Of a stretch of DNA of 26,441 bases, positions 8,289-16,196 are shown piece after piece. The position numbers and the translations under genes were made by a program. This stretch comes from a virus, in IMG/VR virus record IMGVR_UViG_3300037247_000414, positions 1 to 26,441 of that record; one strand, given 5' to 3'. How positions within the stretch are numbered: the stretch's first letter is position 1; each line of letters begins with the position of its first letter. Under the pieces are notes generated by a model. The model was not told the origin of the DNA. It was given only the letters and a program-made list of their open reading frames with translations, and ran no database searches.

Positions 8289-9254
8289 TTATCTCTGTTC
8301 TCGGACGGCTTTAACTACCTTTTGAAGATACCTTGCAACAAGGTTCTTCTCATCACCATCTTCAGGAGAAGGAACTCGCTTGATTGGTTCGTCAGCTTGG
8401 ATTGCAGATGAAAATCCTTCACTCGGTCCCAGGCCCAAAATGATGGGTTGCTGGTTGAGCTTTTTTGGGATACCGAGCTTAGTCAACTGCGACCGCACCC
8501 TCTGTACGCTCGCTGTAACCATCTCAGCCCCAAACGGTTTGCCATCTTGAATCTTCCTAAGAACATCCTCAGCTACCATATCTTTCACAGCAAGGACGAC
8601 TTCATCTTTGTCCTCACCTATTACCATTTTACCAATTATCTCATCTTTGTCAACCGCTTTGTCCGATATTTCTCGAATTTCTTTTCGAGCATCACTGACG
8701 TGCCTCGTAGAAGAATGCTCCAAAATAGCCCGAACCTCCGCAGGGGAAGCTCCCATTTGCTTCTTGAATTCATCGTTAAAGTCCGTAACAGCGGCTTTAC
8801 TGGTCGATTTCTGAGAAGATTTATCTTCCTCGTGGAGAGATGTCATAAATTCCTTAGGGTCGATTTCCAGTAAACCCGCAAGTTCCCGCACTTCCGCCTC
8901 GTTGGGGGCATCGGCTCCCGATATGCTTTTCACAAGAGCCTCCACTCGAATCCCTTTTTCCGCAGCTTTAGTGGCTGTGGCAGCTTCCTGAAACCGCTTA
9001 TCCGCCCCAGACGATTTCGAGGCTCGCTCTTTGAGTTCCTTGATGGTTAGTACGACATCTGTTCCGTCCACGTTAATCGTGTGGGTTTCTGGCTTATTAG
9101 CAGACTCGTCTTTATCCTTATCTACACCTCCACCACCAGCTTTATTAACATCGCCGGCGTTTCCACCATCAGCATTGGTATTGTTGGCCTCATTTTCTTC
9201 GCCGTCAAAGACCATCCTGTTTCCAAATCCAAATAGAGTTTTTAATCTAAACAT
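8289..9254 (-). CDS. Probable scaffolding protein
   Basis: This encodes 321 residues, highly charged and mostly helical or disordered. Residues about 18-55 are a low-complexity Asn/Gly/Asp/Lys segment. Residues about 58-75 form a short ordered strand region (HTINVDGTDVVLTIKELKER). The remainder is rich in Lys, Glu and Ala (VALVKSI and AVKDMVAEDVL types of helix). It ends with a basic helix, YLQKVVKAVREQR, a usual capsid-contacting tail in scaffold proteins. It has a GAAAGGG SD and stands between the portal region and the capsid gene, the canonical scaffold position. No protease motif is visible, so it does not look like a fused maturation protease. Confidence 0.75.
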   Translation of the reverse strand: MFRLKTLFGFGNRMVFDGEENEANNTNADGGNAGDVNKAGGGGVDKDKDESANKPETHTINVDGTDVVLTIKELKERASKSSGADKRFQEAATATKAAEKGIRVEALVKSISGADAPNEAEVRELAGLLEIDPKEFMTSLHEEDKSSQKSTSKAAVTDFNDEFKKQMGASPAEVRAILEHSSTRHVSDARKEIREISDKAVDKDEIIGKMVIGEDKDEVVLAVKDMVAEDVLRKIQDGKPFGAEMVTASVQRVRSQLTKLGIPKKLNQQPIILGLGPSEGFSSAIQADEPIKRVPSPEDGDEKNLVARYLQKVVKAVREQR

Positions 9255-9269
9255 TTTTTCCCTTTCGCT

Positions 9270-9554
9270 TTATTTTTTTACAGGTTGTACCCGCATTTCG
9301 TCTGGAGCTTCACAATAGAATCCTTCTTTTCGCCCAGGTTTATTTTTCCACCTTAACTGAATCCATCCATAGGGGATGTAGTGACTTATTTCCCCGGCCC
9401 CAACTCTATGCCCATTATCGGAGACGATGAGGAATTGAGGATTTTCAATACGGATAATTTCATTGCCGGGAAATACATACTCCCGCCATTCTTCCCAAGA
9501 GGATAAATCTAACTTCTTGTAATACGGAAGCAAACTTTTTTTTGTTGGTTTCAT
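9270..9554 (-). CDS. Hypothetical protein between portal and scaffold, 94 aa
   Basis: This encodes a 94-aa basic protein starting MKPTKKSLLPYYKKLDLSSW. It contains several Trp residues and beta-strand-like segments (IIRIENPQFLIVSDNGHRVG, HYIPYGWIQLRWKNK). GAAAGGAA stands seven bases before the ATG. It lies in the 315-bp gap between portal and scaffold, and both neighbours run in the same direction within a few bases. Genes in this slot are often small virion or assembly factors. I recognise no family and no metal-binding or catalytic motif. Confidence 0.72.
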   Translation of the reverse strand: MKPTKKSLLPYYKKLDLSSWEEWREYVFPGNEIIRIENPQFLIVSDNGHRVGAGEISHYIPYGWIQLRWKNKPGRKEGFYCEAPDEMRVQPVKK

Positions 9555-9568
9555 TTTTTTCCTTTCGA

Positions 9569-11593
9569 TTATTGTTGAGGTAGTTCTCCCTGCGGAGGCT
9601 CCATCTCTAATTCCGCTGCTTCTTCGGGTTGCAACATTTGTTCGGGTAATTCTCCTAATCCTGAACTGTGCTCCTCATCGTGTTTTATAAATTCTTCTCT
9701 TACTTTTACAGAGGCGGCGAAAAACTCCGGACGAGCCATGAAAGTAGCAAGGACTTCTTTGTGAATCATGTGCATATCTCTTTGAGATACAATTACTTTC
9801 CCGGGACTTTCTCCGTCTCCAAACAAGGCAAGATTCTCTAATTTAGCCCGGCGGTAGTTTTGATAAGCAAGTTCGTTACCAACCGGAGATGTTAGTCCCA
9901 TCTCCCTAACCTTAAAACTATATTCGTTAAGAGTTATTATTCCTTTCTCTAAAGCCTCTTTCAGTTCCATTTTCTGTTGTTCTTTAGATATAGGAACTTC
10001 GGAGGCCACGTTGATATTCACTTCATCGGGGGACGGAATAGCATTTCTGGCAAGGTTGATTTCTCCGGTTTCCATATCCAAAACTATCCCGGCAAGAGAA
10101 TCGTCCAAATTACTGATACTAACAACTTTAGTTGCTGGCCAAATGTCTCTACAAATTCCGAGCATAGCTCGATAGACCCCGGATATAGCCTCCGCCACAC
10201 TTTTTGCAGTAGGTGATAATGGAATAGCACTTGTTTCATATAGGAAGCCCAAGCCGGAGGCTGAATCAACACGGCCAGGTGCACCGCCTTTCAACATTTC
10301 TGTTGGTTGGTTTGCTACCTTATCCATCAAGCCCCCAGCAACCATAGCTGCTTCTATATTAGCTTTTCCCATTTTTACAGGTTGTAGCGGGAAGGGTTTC
10401 AACTCTGGGGTCGTATAATCAGGTTCGTATGTTATCCGTTTAATCCCATCCTGACCTCTATGTGCATCGGTAGGAGTCCCAAGAGACGCGGGCCACATCA
10501 TTACGCCGTATAAATCAAAATCAGCTACAGATTGAAAAAGACTACTTAAACTGTATTCCGCCTCAGTATTGAGTGGGAGTAGTTGATCAACAAAAGACCG
10601 ACCATAAAAACCTCCTACAGTAACATCCCTTGCAATTCTTATGGGCATATAGAAATGTTGTTTGGAATGGTCAAAACGATGTAGAAGATTCAGCTTATTA
10701 TAGGAACCGGCAAGTATAAGATACTCCGCCAAATATCCATCAGATGTTTCCGTCCAAACCTCCACAAGTAAAGTGACATCTGTCTGCGTCTTATCCTTTT
10801 TAGTTTTCCTCCCCGCCCATTGAGTCTCTACCTGACTATTACTGGTTGCACTCCTGACAAAGAAACCCCCTCCGACAGTAGTTAGAGAAGCCGTCCCTTG
10901 GAATTTACCGGTAGCATCCGCAGGCAAATCTCCAAATGGAACCTTAAAGTCATCCATTCCCTTATAAACTTTTTGGTTCTTACCCGGAGTTATCGAAAGA
11001 CTCTTCACCCAATCAGTAGGGACATATCTAACCCGAATCAATCCCCGCACATCTGTAGGAGTAGATACATCTATCGGAATCGGAATTAACTCCCAAGGAT
11101 TAATAACTTCAATTCCGATACTATCCGCCCCTTCTACCCATAATCCAAACCCGATTGTTCCATATTGCAACAATGATGGAAATGAATCAAGAGCCAACCG
11201 AGATACTTTCTCCTGCGGAAATACCGAATCCAAAACTACTTGAGCCGTACTTGCCTTTCTCAGCCCATCAAGACTCTGACCTTTTCGAGACACAGCCGGG
11301 GCTAGATTTATAGCCAACAATCTACCAAGTTGGGCTTGATATTTTGCGATAATATCCTCGTACTTAAATTTAAGTACCCCTGACTCATTTAAGTAAGAAG
11401 CATTAAGTGTCCCATCCCCGTAATTTATGTTAGTAAAATTTCTAAGACCCCTCATATAGAAATGATTTATATACCAATTAATCGAGATAGGATTCATCCG
11501 TGACCGACCAGACGTGACCAAGTATTGAAATATCTCCTCTATCTGGGGTTTATTGGCCGGCGTATCTTTCGGAAGTTGAAACTTATAGGACAT
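9569..11593 (-). CDS. Portal protein
   Basis: This encodes 674 residues. The N-terminal 60 residues contain a helix and a NPISINWYINHFYMRG segment. A long alpha/beta middle follows (YGTIGFGLWVEGADSIGIEV, INPWELIPIP). The central part has the portal-typical pattern FYMPIRIARDVTVGGFYGRS, then LLPLNTEAEYSLSSLFQSVA, a helical region of the clip and stem. The C-terminus is acidic and Pro/Glu-rich. The ATG at 11593 lies inside the previous gene, with a GGGGGG-TAATC SD, an 11-base overlap. It follows TerL and precedes scaffold and capsid, the standard order. The length is in the range of podovirus-type portals (P22-like are about 700 aa), but I cannot assign the subfamily. Confidence 0.85.
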   Translation of the reverse strand: MSYKFQLPKDTPANKPQIEEIFQYLVTSGRSRMNPISINWYINHFYMRGLRNFTNINYGDGTLNASYLNESGVLKFKYEDIIAKYQAQLGRLLAINLAPAVSRKGQSLDGLRKASTAQVVLDSVFPQEKVSRLALDSFPSLLQYGTIGFGLWVEGADSIGIEVINPWELIPIPIDVSTPTDVRGLIRVRYVPTDWVKSLSITPGKNQKVYKGMDDFKVPFGDLPADATGKFQGTASLTTVGGGFFVRSATSNSQVETQWAGRKTKKDKTQTDVTLLVEVWTETSDGYLAEYLILAGSYNKLNLLHRFDHSKQHFYMPIRIARDVTVGGFYGRSFVDQLLPLNTEAEYSLSSLFQSVADFDLYGVMMWPASLGTPTDAHRGQDGIKRITYEPDYTTPELKPFPLQPVKMGKANIEAAMVAGGLMDKVANQPTEMLKGGAPGRVDSASGLGFLYETSAIPLSPTAKSVAEAISGVYRAMLGICRDIWPATKVVSISNLDDSLAGIVLDMETGEINLARNAIPSPDEVNINVASEVPISKEQQKMELKEALEKGIITLNEYSFKVREMGLTSPVGNELAYQNYRRAKLENLALFGDGESPGKVIVSQRDMHMIHKEVLATFMARPEFFAASVKVREEFIKHDEEHSSGLGELPEQMLQPEEAAELEMEPPQGELPQQ

Positions 11594-11879
11594 GATTACC
11601 CCCCACAGTCAAGGTATAATCAGTATTCGGCGAGGCTTTCTTTTCCTCTTTATTGGTAGCAATCCCCTTCAACTTTCCCTTAGGAAGTTTATTTGATGCC
11701 GCTAAAGCCCGTAATGCCTCGGGTTTTACCTCTTTTCCGGCCACAACTATAAGAAGTTGCTTATTGGTTTCTGTAATTTGTTTAACCACTCTAAGCAGAA
11801 CAACCGCAAGAACATAGACGACAAAAAGCGTAAATATTCCAGCTACAATAATCAACCAAGGAATCACAATATTATTCAT
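11583..11879 (-). CDS. Small membrane protein before the portal gene
   Basis: This encodes 98 residues from ATG 11879, with GAAAGGAAGATTTG in front. A TTG three bases earlier is less likely. A strongly hydrophobic helix at residues about 5-30 (IPWLIIVAGIFTLFVVYVLA) is followed by a basic, lysine-rich cytoplasmic tail. It overlaps the portal start by 11 bases and is the first gene after a consensus promoter at 11905-11932. A membrane protein ahead of the portal is unusual. It may be an ejection or membrane-penetration factor, a superinfection-exclusion protein or an early membrane protein carried into the morphogenesis block. No family was recognised. Confidence 0.75.
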   Translation of the reverse strand: MNNIVIPWLIIVAGIFTLFVVYVLAVVLLRVVKQITETNKQLLIVVAGKEVKPEALRALAASNKLPKGKLKGIATNKEEKKASPNTDYTLTVGGNHVL

Positions 11880-11904
11880 CAAATCTTCCTTTCAATCTAC
11901 TATA

Positions 11905-11932
11905 ATTATATCACAATCTTAATTTTTGTCAA
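11905..11932 (-). promoter_or_regulatory. Consensus sigma70 promoter for the portal-capsid operon
   Basis: On the minus strand TTGACA (11932-11927) and TATAAT (11910-11905) are separated by 16 bp. TGA before the -10 gives an extended -10. Both hexamers are perfect. The start of the membrane-protein gene follows about 25 bases downstream. Confidence 0.88.
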
Positions 11933-11953
11933 TATGTTTCCTGATTATAACGA

Positions 11954-11971
11954 ATATCCTCCGCAGGATAT
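11954..11971. repeat. Small perfect palindrome carrying the dispersed CCTCCGCAGG motif
   Basis: ATATCCT and AGGATAT form a 7-bp perfect inverted repeat around CCGC. The 10-bp dispersed motif occupies the centre. It lies between the terL stop and the portal promoter. No T-tract follows on either strand, so it is not a terminator by itself. Confidence 0.6.
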
Positions 11972-12007
11972 AAGCCACAAACAGGAAAATTATCCAATAT
12001 CTTATCA

Positions 12008-13846
12008 TTACCCAACTATATTTTGTCTCCCCCGGAAGATACGCCGGTTGTTTTTGTCAATGGCAGACTTGCGGACATTTTTGGAAAGAACATCCAACAT
12101 CTCGTCCGTTATGTCAGATGTACTAACACCTGAAAGCAGTGGAGTACCTTTTATAAGAGGAATATTTCTACGGATTCGTTCTAATAAACTGGGCTTACCT
12201 TTTTCCTTCGTGAACATTCCACCCCGGTTCTTGACGACATAACCTGACATGGCAACTGTATCTATCACATCATCATGCGGGAGCAAAGCTAAATCCTTGG
12301 TAAAATCTTCTGTCTGTTGGTACAACTGATTGAACGGCCATTGCCCGGCAAGATGAACCGGATATTTAATTTTCCCGGGGTGGTATCTCCATTCCAAAGC
12401 CGATATTCGGTCAGCCTTACTCACTCTTGCCGGGTATGTAATGGGATAAACTCTGGCCCGCCAAAGATGACCCGTCTGACTTTCCTTTTCTTCCACATAG
12501 GTTTTAACGGCCTCCGCAAAACTCATCTGAATACTCACTGCTTCTATGCCGAGGATTCTTACCTGCCAAGCTAATCCCTTCTCATAAATCAAATTAAGAA
12601 GTGTCGCATCCTTGGCTCGGCCAAGCCATATATCCAAAATCCACATCACATTATTTGTATCAAATCCGACAATAACAATACAAGAATAATCATTGTACTG
12701 AGACATACCGCTTCCATAGTCGAACAGTAAAATCCGATACATCGGAAGAACCATTTCCCGAAACGGCTTATTGAAATCCTTATAAATCCTACGACCCGGC
12801 TCCATAAAACGCTCCGACCATTTTATATCTCCAATATGAGCCAATGGATTTTTCCAATCAAATTCCCCCTCCACAGTATATTCATTCTTCCGTTGGTCAA
12901 TTACCAGAATGCGTTCCTGTGCCGATACAGGTTCATTACAATATTCTGCTTGAAATGCCGGTCCGCCTATTTCTTTCTTACGAGCCTCAAGCACTTCTTG
13001 AGACCATTTCTCCGGCCAAAGAACACTTACTTTACTAGAGTCATTTTCATCGTAGGTTATCGCCTTCAATGTTTTACGATTCCAGAAATCAAAACGGGGG
13101 TCATCACCTGCTACGGCGTGGTAAAGAAAAGACCTTCTGTTAATTAGCGTACCGACCCAAAAAATAGACGAGCCAAACTCAAGCATCGGTAAAATCTGGC
13201 GAAAGAGGATCGTCTCAAACTTCTCAACAACTGCCTGTGCAGCAGCTTGGGATTCTGAATCCGGGTCATTCTCCGGGTCATCGAGAATAAACAACCTTGG
13301 ACGACCCCCCCGTTTCCGCCCCATAACCGACAATCCCTTTATAATCGCCCCATTCGTGAGACTTAATTGATGATGATTCCAAATCTTCTGACCCCTCGGC
13401 GGTTTCATTGCCCCGAAATCTTGAAGAATTAATTCATTCTCTACAAACTGTTGAATCATCTTATCAAATCTCTCTTCAACCAGTCTATCCGTAGCCAATC
13501 CAAGAGACATCTCATAATGAGGTCGAGTAATAGATATAAGTAAAGGAATCTCTAATCCAATCACTGTCGACTTAGCCGAGCCTCGTGGAGCCGCGGTTGC
13601 ATTTCTCGCATATTCCCCCAAGTCATAAATTAAATCGTAGTGAAACTGAGGACTTTCCTCAAAATTATTTTTATAAAAGAGTTTCCCTACTCCTGCTAAA
13701 TACACGCGACGAAAGAAATTCCACGCCTCAACAAGATGCTGTGGGGTATCCTGCCTATGCAACACAGCCAACCTTGCAGCCTTTTGACCATCAAGAGTTA
13801 GAGAAGGATAATCTATAGGAAGGGGATAATATGAATTTTTCTCCAT
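12008..13846 (-). CDS. terL: Terminase large subunit
   Basis: This encodes 612 residues from ATG 13846, which overlaps the HNH gene stop as TAATG. A longer start at 13876 is possible but has no SD. The ATPase half has a Walker A-like TAAPRGSAKST at about 84-94 and a Walker B RLFILDDPEND at about 184-194. The nuclease half has the RNase H-like acidic set: Asp376 in ILLFDYGSG, Glu435 in ILGIEAVSI and Asp525/526 in LLPHDDVIDT. These show an intact packaging motor and headful or site-specific nuclease. The protein docks on the portal, encoded two genes downstream. The usual small terminase is not obvious; the 139-aa or 312-aa proteins upstream are candidates. Confidence 0.92.
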   Translation of the reverse strand: MEKNSYYPLPIDYPSLTLDGQKAARLAVLHRQDTPQHLVEAWNFFRRVYLAGVGKLFYKNNFEESPQFHYDLIYDLGEYARNATAAPRGSAKSTVIGLEIPLLISITRPHYEMSLGLATDRLVEERFDKMIQQFVENELILQDFGAMKPPRGQKIWNHHQLSLTNGAIIKGLSVMGRKRGGRPRLFILDDPENDPDSESQAAAQAVVEKFETILFRQILPMLEFGSSIFWVGTLINRRSFLYHAVAGDDPRFDFWNRKTLKAITYDENDSSKVSVLWPEKWSQEVLEARKKEIGGPAFQAEYCNEPVSAQERILVIDQRKNEYTVEGEFDWKNPLAHIGDIKWSERFMEPGRRIYKDFNKPFREMVLPMYRILLFDYGSGMSQYNDYSCIVIVGFDTNNVMWILDIWLGRAKDATLLNLIYEKGLAWQVRILGIEAVSIQMSFAEAVKTYVEEKESQTGHLWRARVYPITYPARVSKADRISALEWRYHPGKIKYPVHLAGQWPFNQLYQQTEDFTKDLALLPHDDVIDTVAMSGYVVKNRGGMFTKEKGKPSLLERIRRNIPLIKGTPLLSGVSTSDITDEMLDVLSKNVRKSAIDKNNRRIFRGRQNIVG

Positions 13847-14385
13847 TAAGCAACTTTCGCCCAAAGATGTTTCCAACTTTTTTTATTAACAATATTAGAG
13901 ACAGTGGCTAATCCTACTTTGTAACCCGTTGCAATTTCTTGCATAAGAAATAAACCGGTACGATACATATAGATAATCATACGAACATCTTGCTCGGTCA
14001 ATCTTGCTTGCCCATTTTTCTCTCCGAAATGTCTGACTCGGGTTCCGTGATTAACTATGTCTTTCATATTTTCCTTTTTTGACCCCCAACATAAGTTCTC
14101 CAATTTATTGTCTTGCTTATTTCCATTTAGATGTCTCGTCTGCATTCCTTCTGGACATTGGCCAACATAGGTTTCAAGTACAAGACGATGAATTAAAACC
14201 CAACTAATGTGTCCATTATGGTATAATCCACAATGTAAATAACCACATTTAGTCTGCCTACTTTTTATCCAAATCCCCTGTTTACTACTACGTTGACGCG
14301 GGTTACTCCATACTTTCCCATCACGACTGATGGCGTAATTTGGAAATCCGGGAATAGGTTGTACCTTAACACCATCAACTATCAT
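13846..14385 (-). CDS. HNH homing endonuclease (NUMOD4-HNH-HTH)
   Basis: This encodes 179 residues. The N-terminal IPGFPNYAISRDGKVWSN is a NUMOD4 motif. Residues about 65-110 carry the HNH core (HRLVLETYVGQCPEGMQTRH, then LNGNKQDNKLENLCWGSKKEN). Residues about 128-175 form a helix-turn-helix (LTEQDVRMIIYMYRTGLFLM, then IATGYKVGLATVSNIV) like the DNA-binding ends of freestanding phage homing enzymes. It would cut a specific DNA site and promote its own spread. It lies tightly between the 312-aa gene and terL, with an 11-base overlap upstream, an embedded GAGGAATT SD, and TAATG into terL. It is intact and apparently co-translated, not an intron. Insertion next to terL is typical of such elements. 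Confidence 0.88.
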   Translation of the reverse strand: MIVDGVKVQPIPGFPNYAISRDGKVWSNPRQRSSKQGIWIKSRQTKCGYLHCGLYHNGHISWVLIHRLVLETYVGQCPEGMQTRHLNGNKQDNKLENLCWGSKKENMKDIVNHGTRVRHFGEKNGQARLTEQDVRMIIYMYRTGLFLMQEIATGYKVGLATVSNIVNKKSWKHLWAKVA

Positions 14386-15313
14386 TTTTCAATTCCTCTA
14401 AAGCCGGAAGTGTACGAATACAATCGAAGAAAGCGATTGTGGTTACTATACCCGCCGTCCACGCAGCATTCCCTTTATTTGTGCCCATAATGATTTTCAG
14501 GCTCGGCCATACCCCATCAAGATACCCCGGGGTACGCATAATCGCCCAAACCATATCCGGTATTTTAGCCCTATCCACAAAATCCCAACCTGTAGTCGAA
14601 GGGGTCACCAATGGTTGACTACACAACATAACAATGTGCATCGCTACTCCCGAGACGACGAATCCATCTTCCAGAATATATTTCTTCAAAGCCGTAAGTT
14701 CTTTATCCTCCGCAGGTAACTTTTTAACAGCTTCGTGGTCGGAAGTACATTCCCCACAATCAGGACACTCTAAGGACGGGTCGTTGATATGTTTACCCAA
14801 TGCCCACATATCAATTTTCTTCTGCGGAGGTTGAGATTCCTGGGAAGAGGTCTTGGTTGCAGGTTGGAGGTCGGGTTTTGACACAGGGACAGGAATCGTC
14901 TCGGCCAACACATCCTTTATCGTCTTTTGCGTGGGGATTGGACTCTTTGGAGTCGTTATTGGTAACGGCATCATCCCCGCCTCGTCGTTCAGAAGTCTTT
15001 CCTCCGTCTGCCGATTCAGTTCCTCCAGATTCACCATCTCCTGGGAGGGAGGCTCGTCGGGTATCTCGGATGGGTTCTGAGGAATCGGCTCCGTTTGGTA
15101 TTCCTTCGTGAACTTCTCCTGTGCATTCGGGTCTTTTGCCCGTTCCTCGGCTACTTCCTCTATTGAGAAGATTTTCTCTGGCTTGGCTCTGTCTCCTATC
15201 GCCGTCTCTATAGGGTTCAGTTTCAGATTTCGTTTTATCTTCTGTCCCGAGTCTCCTTTCAATATCGTTTCCGTGTCGAATGGGTTTGGTTCTGATTTTT
15301 TTGGTTTTGTCAT
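14375..15313 (-). CDS. Hypothetical 312-aa protein (overlapping gene, candidate packaging factor)
   Basis: Its ATG at 15313 has the AAGGAACC SD of this genome nine bases upstream, although it lies inside the preceding gene in the +1 frame. Residues 1-165 are Glu/Pro/Lys-rich, probably disordered, with purine-rich codons typical of a real coding frame. A CPDCGEC cluster near residue 183 is followed by a helix-rich C-terminal domain (LTALKKYILEDGFVVSGVAM, KIPDMVWAIMRTPGYLDGVW). That domain has no recognised family. It ends just inside the HNH gene. In this position it could be a small-terminase-like or packaging adaptor. The first 503 nt are shared with the upstream gene, and a slip of one base in an A7 run near 15297 would fuse the two frames. 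Confidence 0.75.
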   Translation of the reverse strand: MTKPKKSEPNPFDTETILKGDSGQKIKRNLKLNPIETAIGDRAKPEKIFSIEEVAEERAKDPNAQEKFTKEYQTEPIPQNPSEIPDEPPSQEMVNLEELNRQTEERLLNDEAGMMPLPITTPKSPIPTQKTIKDVLAETIPVPVSKPDLQPATKTSSQESQPPQKKIDMWALGKHINDPSLECPDCGECTSDHEAVKKLPAEDKELTALKKYILEDGFVVSGVAMHIVMLCSQPLVTPSTTGWDFVDRAKIPDMVWAIMRTPGYLDGVWPSLKIIMGTNKGNAAWTAGIVTTIAFFDCIRTLPALEELKNDS

Positions 15314-15677
15314 TTTCAGGTTCCTTAATAGTTGATTCTATTTTCTTAACCGGATTCAAAGCCCCGGCTATTCGTTTTGCGTGAAATGTAGTCACCCCAC
15401 CTTGGGCATTAGGAATACTCTGTGATACGTTGGCAACATATCCAGACGCTTCAGCAGCTTCTCGCAACAGTTCTCTTAAATGCTTTATTGCCTTAAATTT
15501 AATTGAGAGGTTGGCATTCTGTTTCGCCATAGTAACGGTCTCTTGAATCTCAAATGTGTAAGTCCACCCAAGGTCACGAAACAGATTCGTAATGATGCCG
15601 ACATCATTAAAACTCATAATGGCAGCAACTATATCCTCGGAATTAGGCTGTTCAGTTTTTTCAAGCTCATCTGTCAT
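14811..15677 (-). CDS. Hypothetical 288-aa protein overlapping the next gene by 503 nt
   Basis: The first 120 residues look like an ordinary folded domain (MTDELEKTEQPNSEDIVAAI, then helices SIKFKAIKHLRELLREAAEA). The ATG at 15677 overlaps the stop of the 139-aa gene (ATGA). Beyond about residue 122 the frame runs opposite the start of the 312-aa gene and becomes Arg/Gly/Ser/Asp-rich and low in hydrophobic residues (SSRGTGKRPECTGE, DDKGCVGRDDSCPC). The frame is open but its composition suggests a disordered or fortuitous tail. The N-terminal domain is therefore secure and the tail is not. It may instead be joined to the downstream frame by slippage. No family was recognised. Confidence 0.65.
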   Translation of the reverse strand: MTDELEKTEQPNSEDIVAAIMSFNDVGIITNLFRDLGWTYTFEIQETVTMAKQNANLSIKFKAIKHLRELLREAAEASGYVANVSQSIPNAQGGVTTFHAKRIAGALNPVKKIESTIKEPENDKTKKIRTKPIRHGNDIERRLGTEDKTKSETEPYRDGDRRQSQARENLLNRGSSRGTGKRPECTGEVHEGIPNGADSSEPIRDTRRASLPGDGESGGTESADGGKTSERRGGDDAVTNNDSKESNPHAKDDKGCVGRDDSCPCVKTRPPTCNQDLFPGISTSAEEN

Positions 15678-16093
15678 TTTTTCCTGCTTTCGGCATTAGA
15701 CTGGGCTATCAACTTTTTTACCATATCAGGACTACGGCCAGATACAGCCGCCATCTCGGCCAAGACACGGGGGGATGCGGCCTCGGTAAGAATCTCGTCG
15801 GTTACTTCAATGAGGAAATCCCCGGACTTTCGGAGGACGGCGTTGTTTTTCGCCCGACTGGCTGGGAACAGGAAACCCTTAGACCCTGGACGATTCAGGA
15901 CGTGCATAATACGATTGAAAGTAGATAGACAGAAGAATACATCGTCTCCGAAATACATTGGGCGAATATGAAGAACCTTGAGATATTTCATCGCAACTCG
16001 ATGGGAGATGGCGAACATGGTTTCTAAGTGCTTGACTTCAACAAGCTCTACGCCACCAAATTGATATGTTTTTGGTAAAATGGGATTAATCAT
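15674..16093 (-). CDS. Hypothetical protein with HTH-like start, 139 aa
   Basis: This encodes 139 residues starting MINPILPKTYQFGGVELVEV. Residues about 18-65 (VKHLETMFAISHRVAMKYLK, then a strand hairpin GDDVFFCLSTFNRIM) resemble a winged helix-turn-helix in the MerR/excisionase style. The C-terminal part has a helix MVKKLIAQSNAESRKK. It is the first gene after a promoter at 16117-16144 and overlaps the next start by four bases. First position ahead of the terminase region and a DNA-binding look make it a possible small terminase or a late regulator. I cannot choose between these. Confidence 0.72.
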   Translation of the reverse strand: MINPILPKTYQFGGVELVEVKHLETMFAISHRVAMKYLKVLHIRPMYFGDDVFFCLSTFNRIMHVLNRPGSKGFLFPASRAKNNAVLRKSGDFLIEVTDEILTEAASPRVLAEMAAVSGRSPDMVKKLIAQSNAESRKK

Positions 16094-16116
16094 TGATTCC
16101 TTTCTCTGCTATCACT

Positions 16117-16144
16117 ATTATAGCATATATTGAGTAAGTTTCAA
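16117..16144 (-). promoter_or_regulatory. Promoter for the packaging operon, with inverted-repeat operator
   Basis: TTGAAA (16144-16139) and TATAAT (16122-16117) are 16 bp apart on the minus strand, with TGC before the -10. An 8-bp inverted repeat, TTTCAAGG (16139-16146) and CCTTGAAA (16158-16165), covers the -35 hexamer, so a bound dimer would block RNA polymerase. GAAAGGAATC serves as SD for the gene at 16093. Confidence 0.85.
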
Positions 16145-16196
16145 GGGACTTTTGGAGCCTTGAAAAATAAATGTTTAGATAACCATCTGGGTATTC

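Noticed and set aside
13847-13876. Longer TerL start
   Set aside because: No SD, and the stop-start overlap at 13846 matches the coupling of neighbouring genes.
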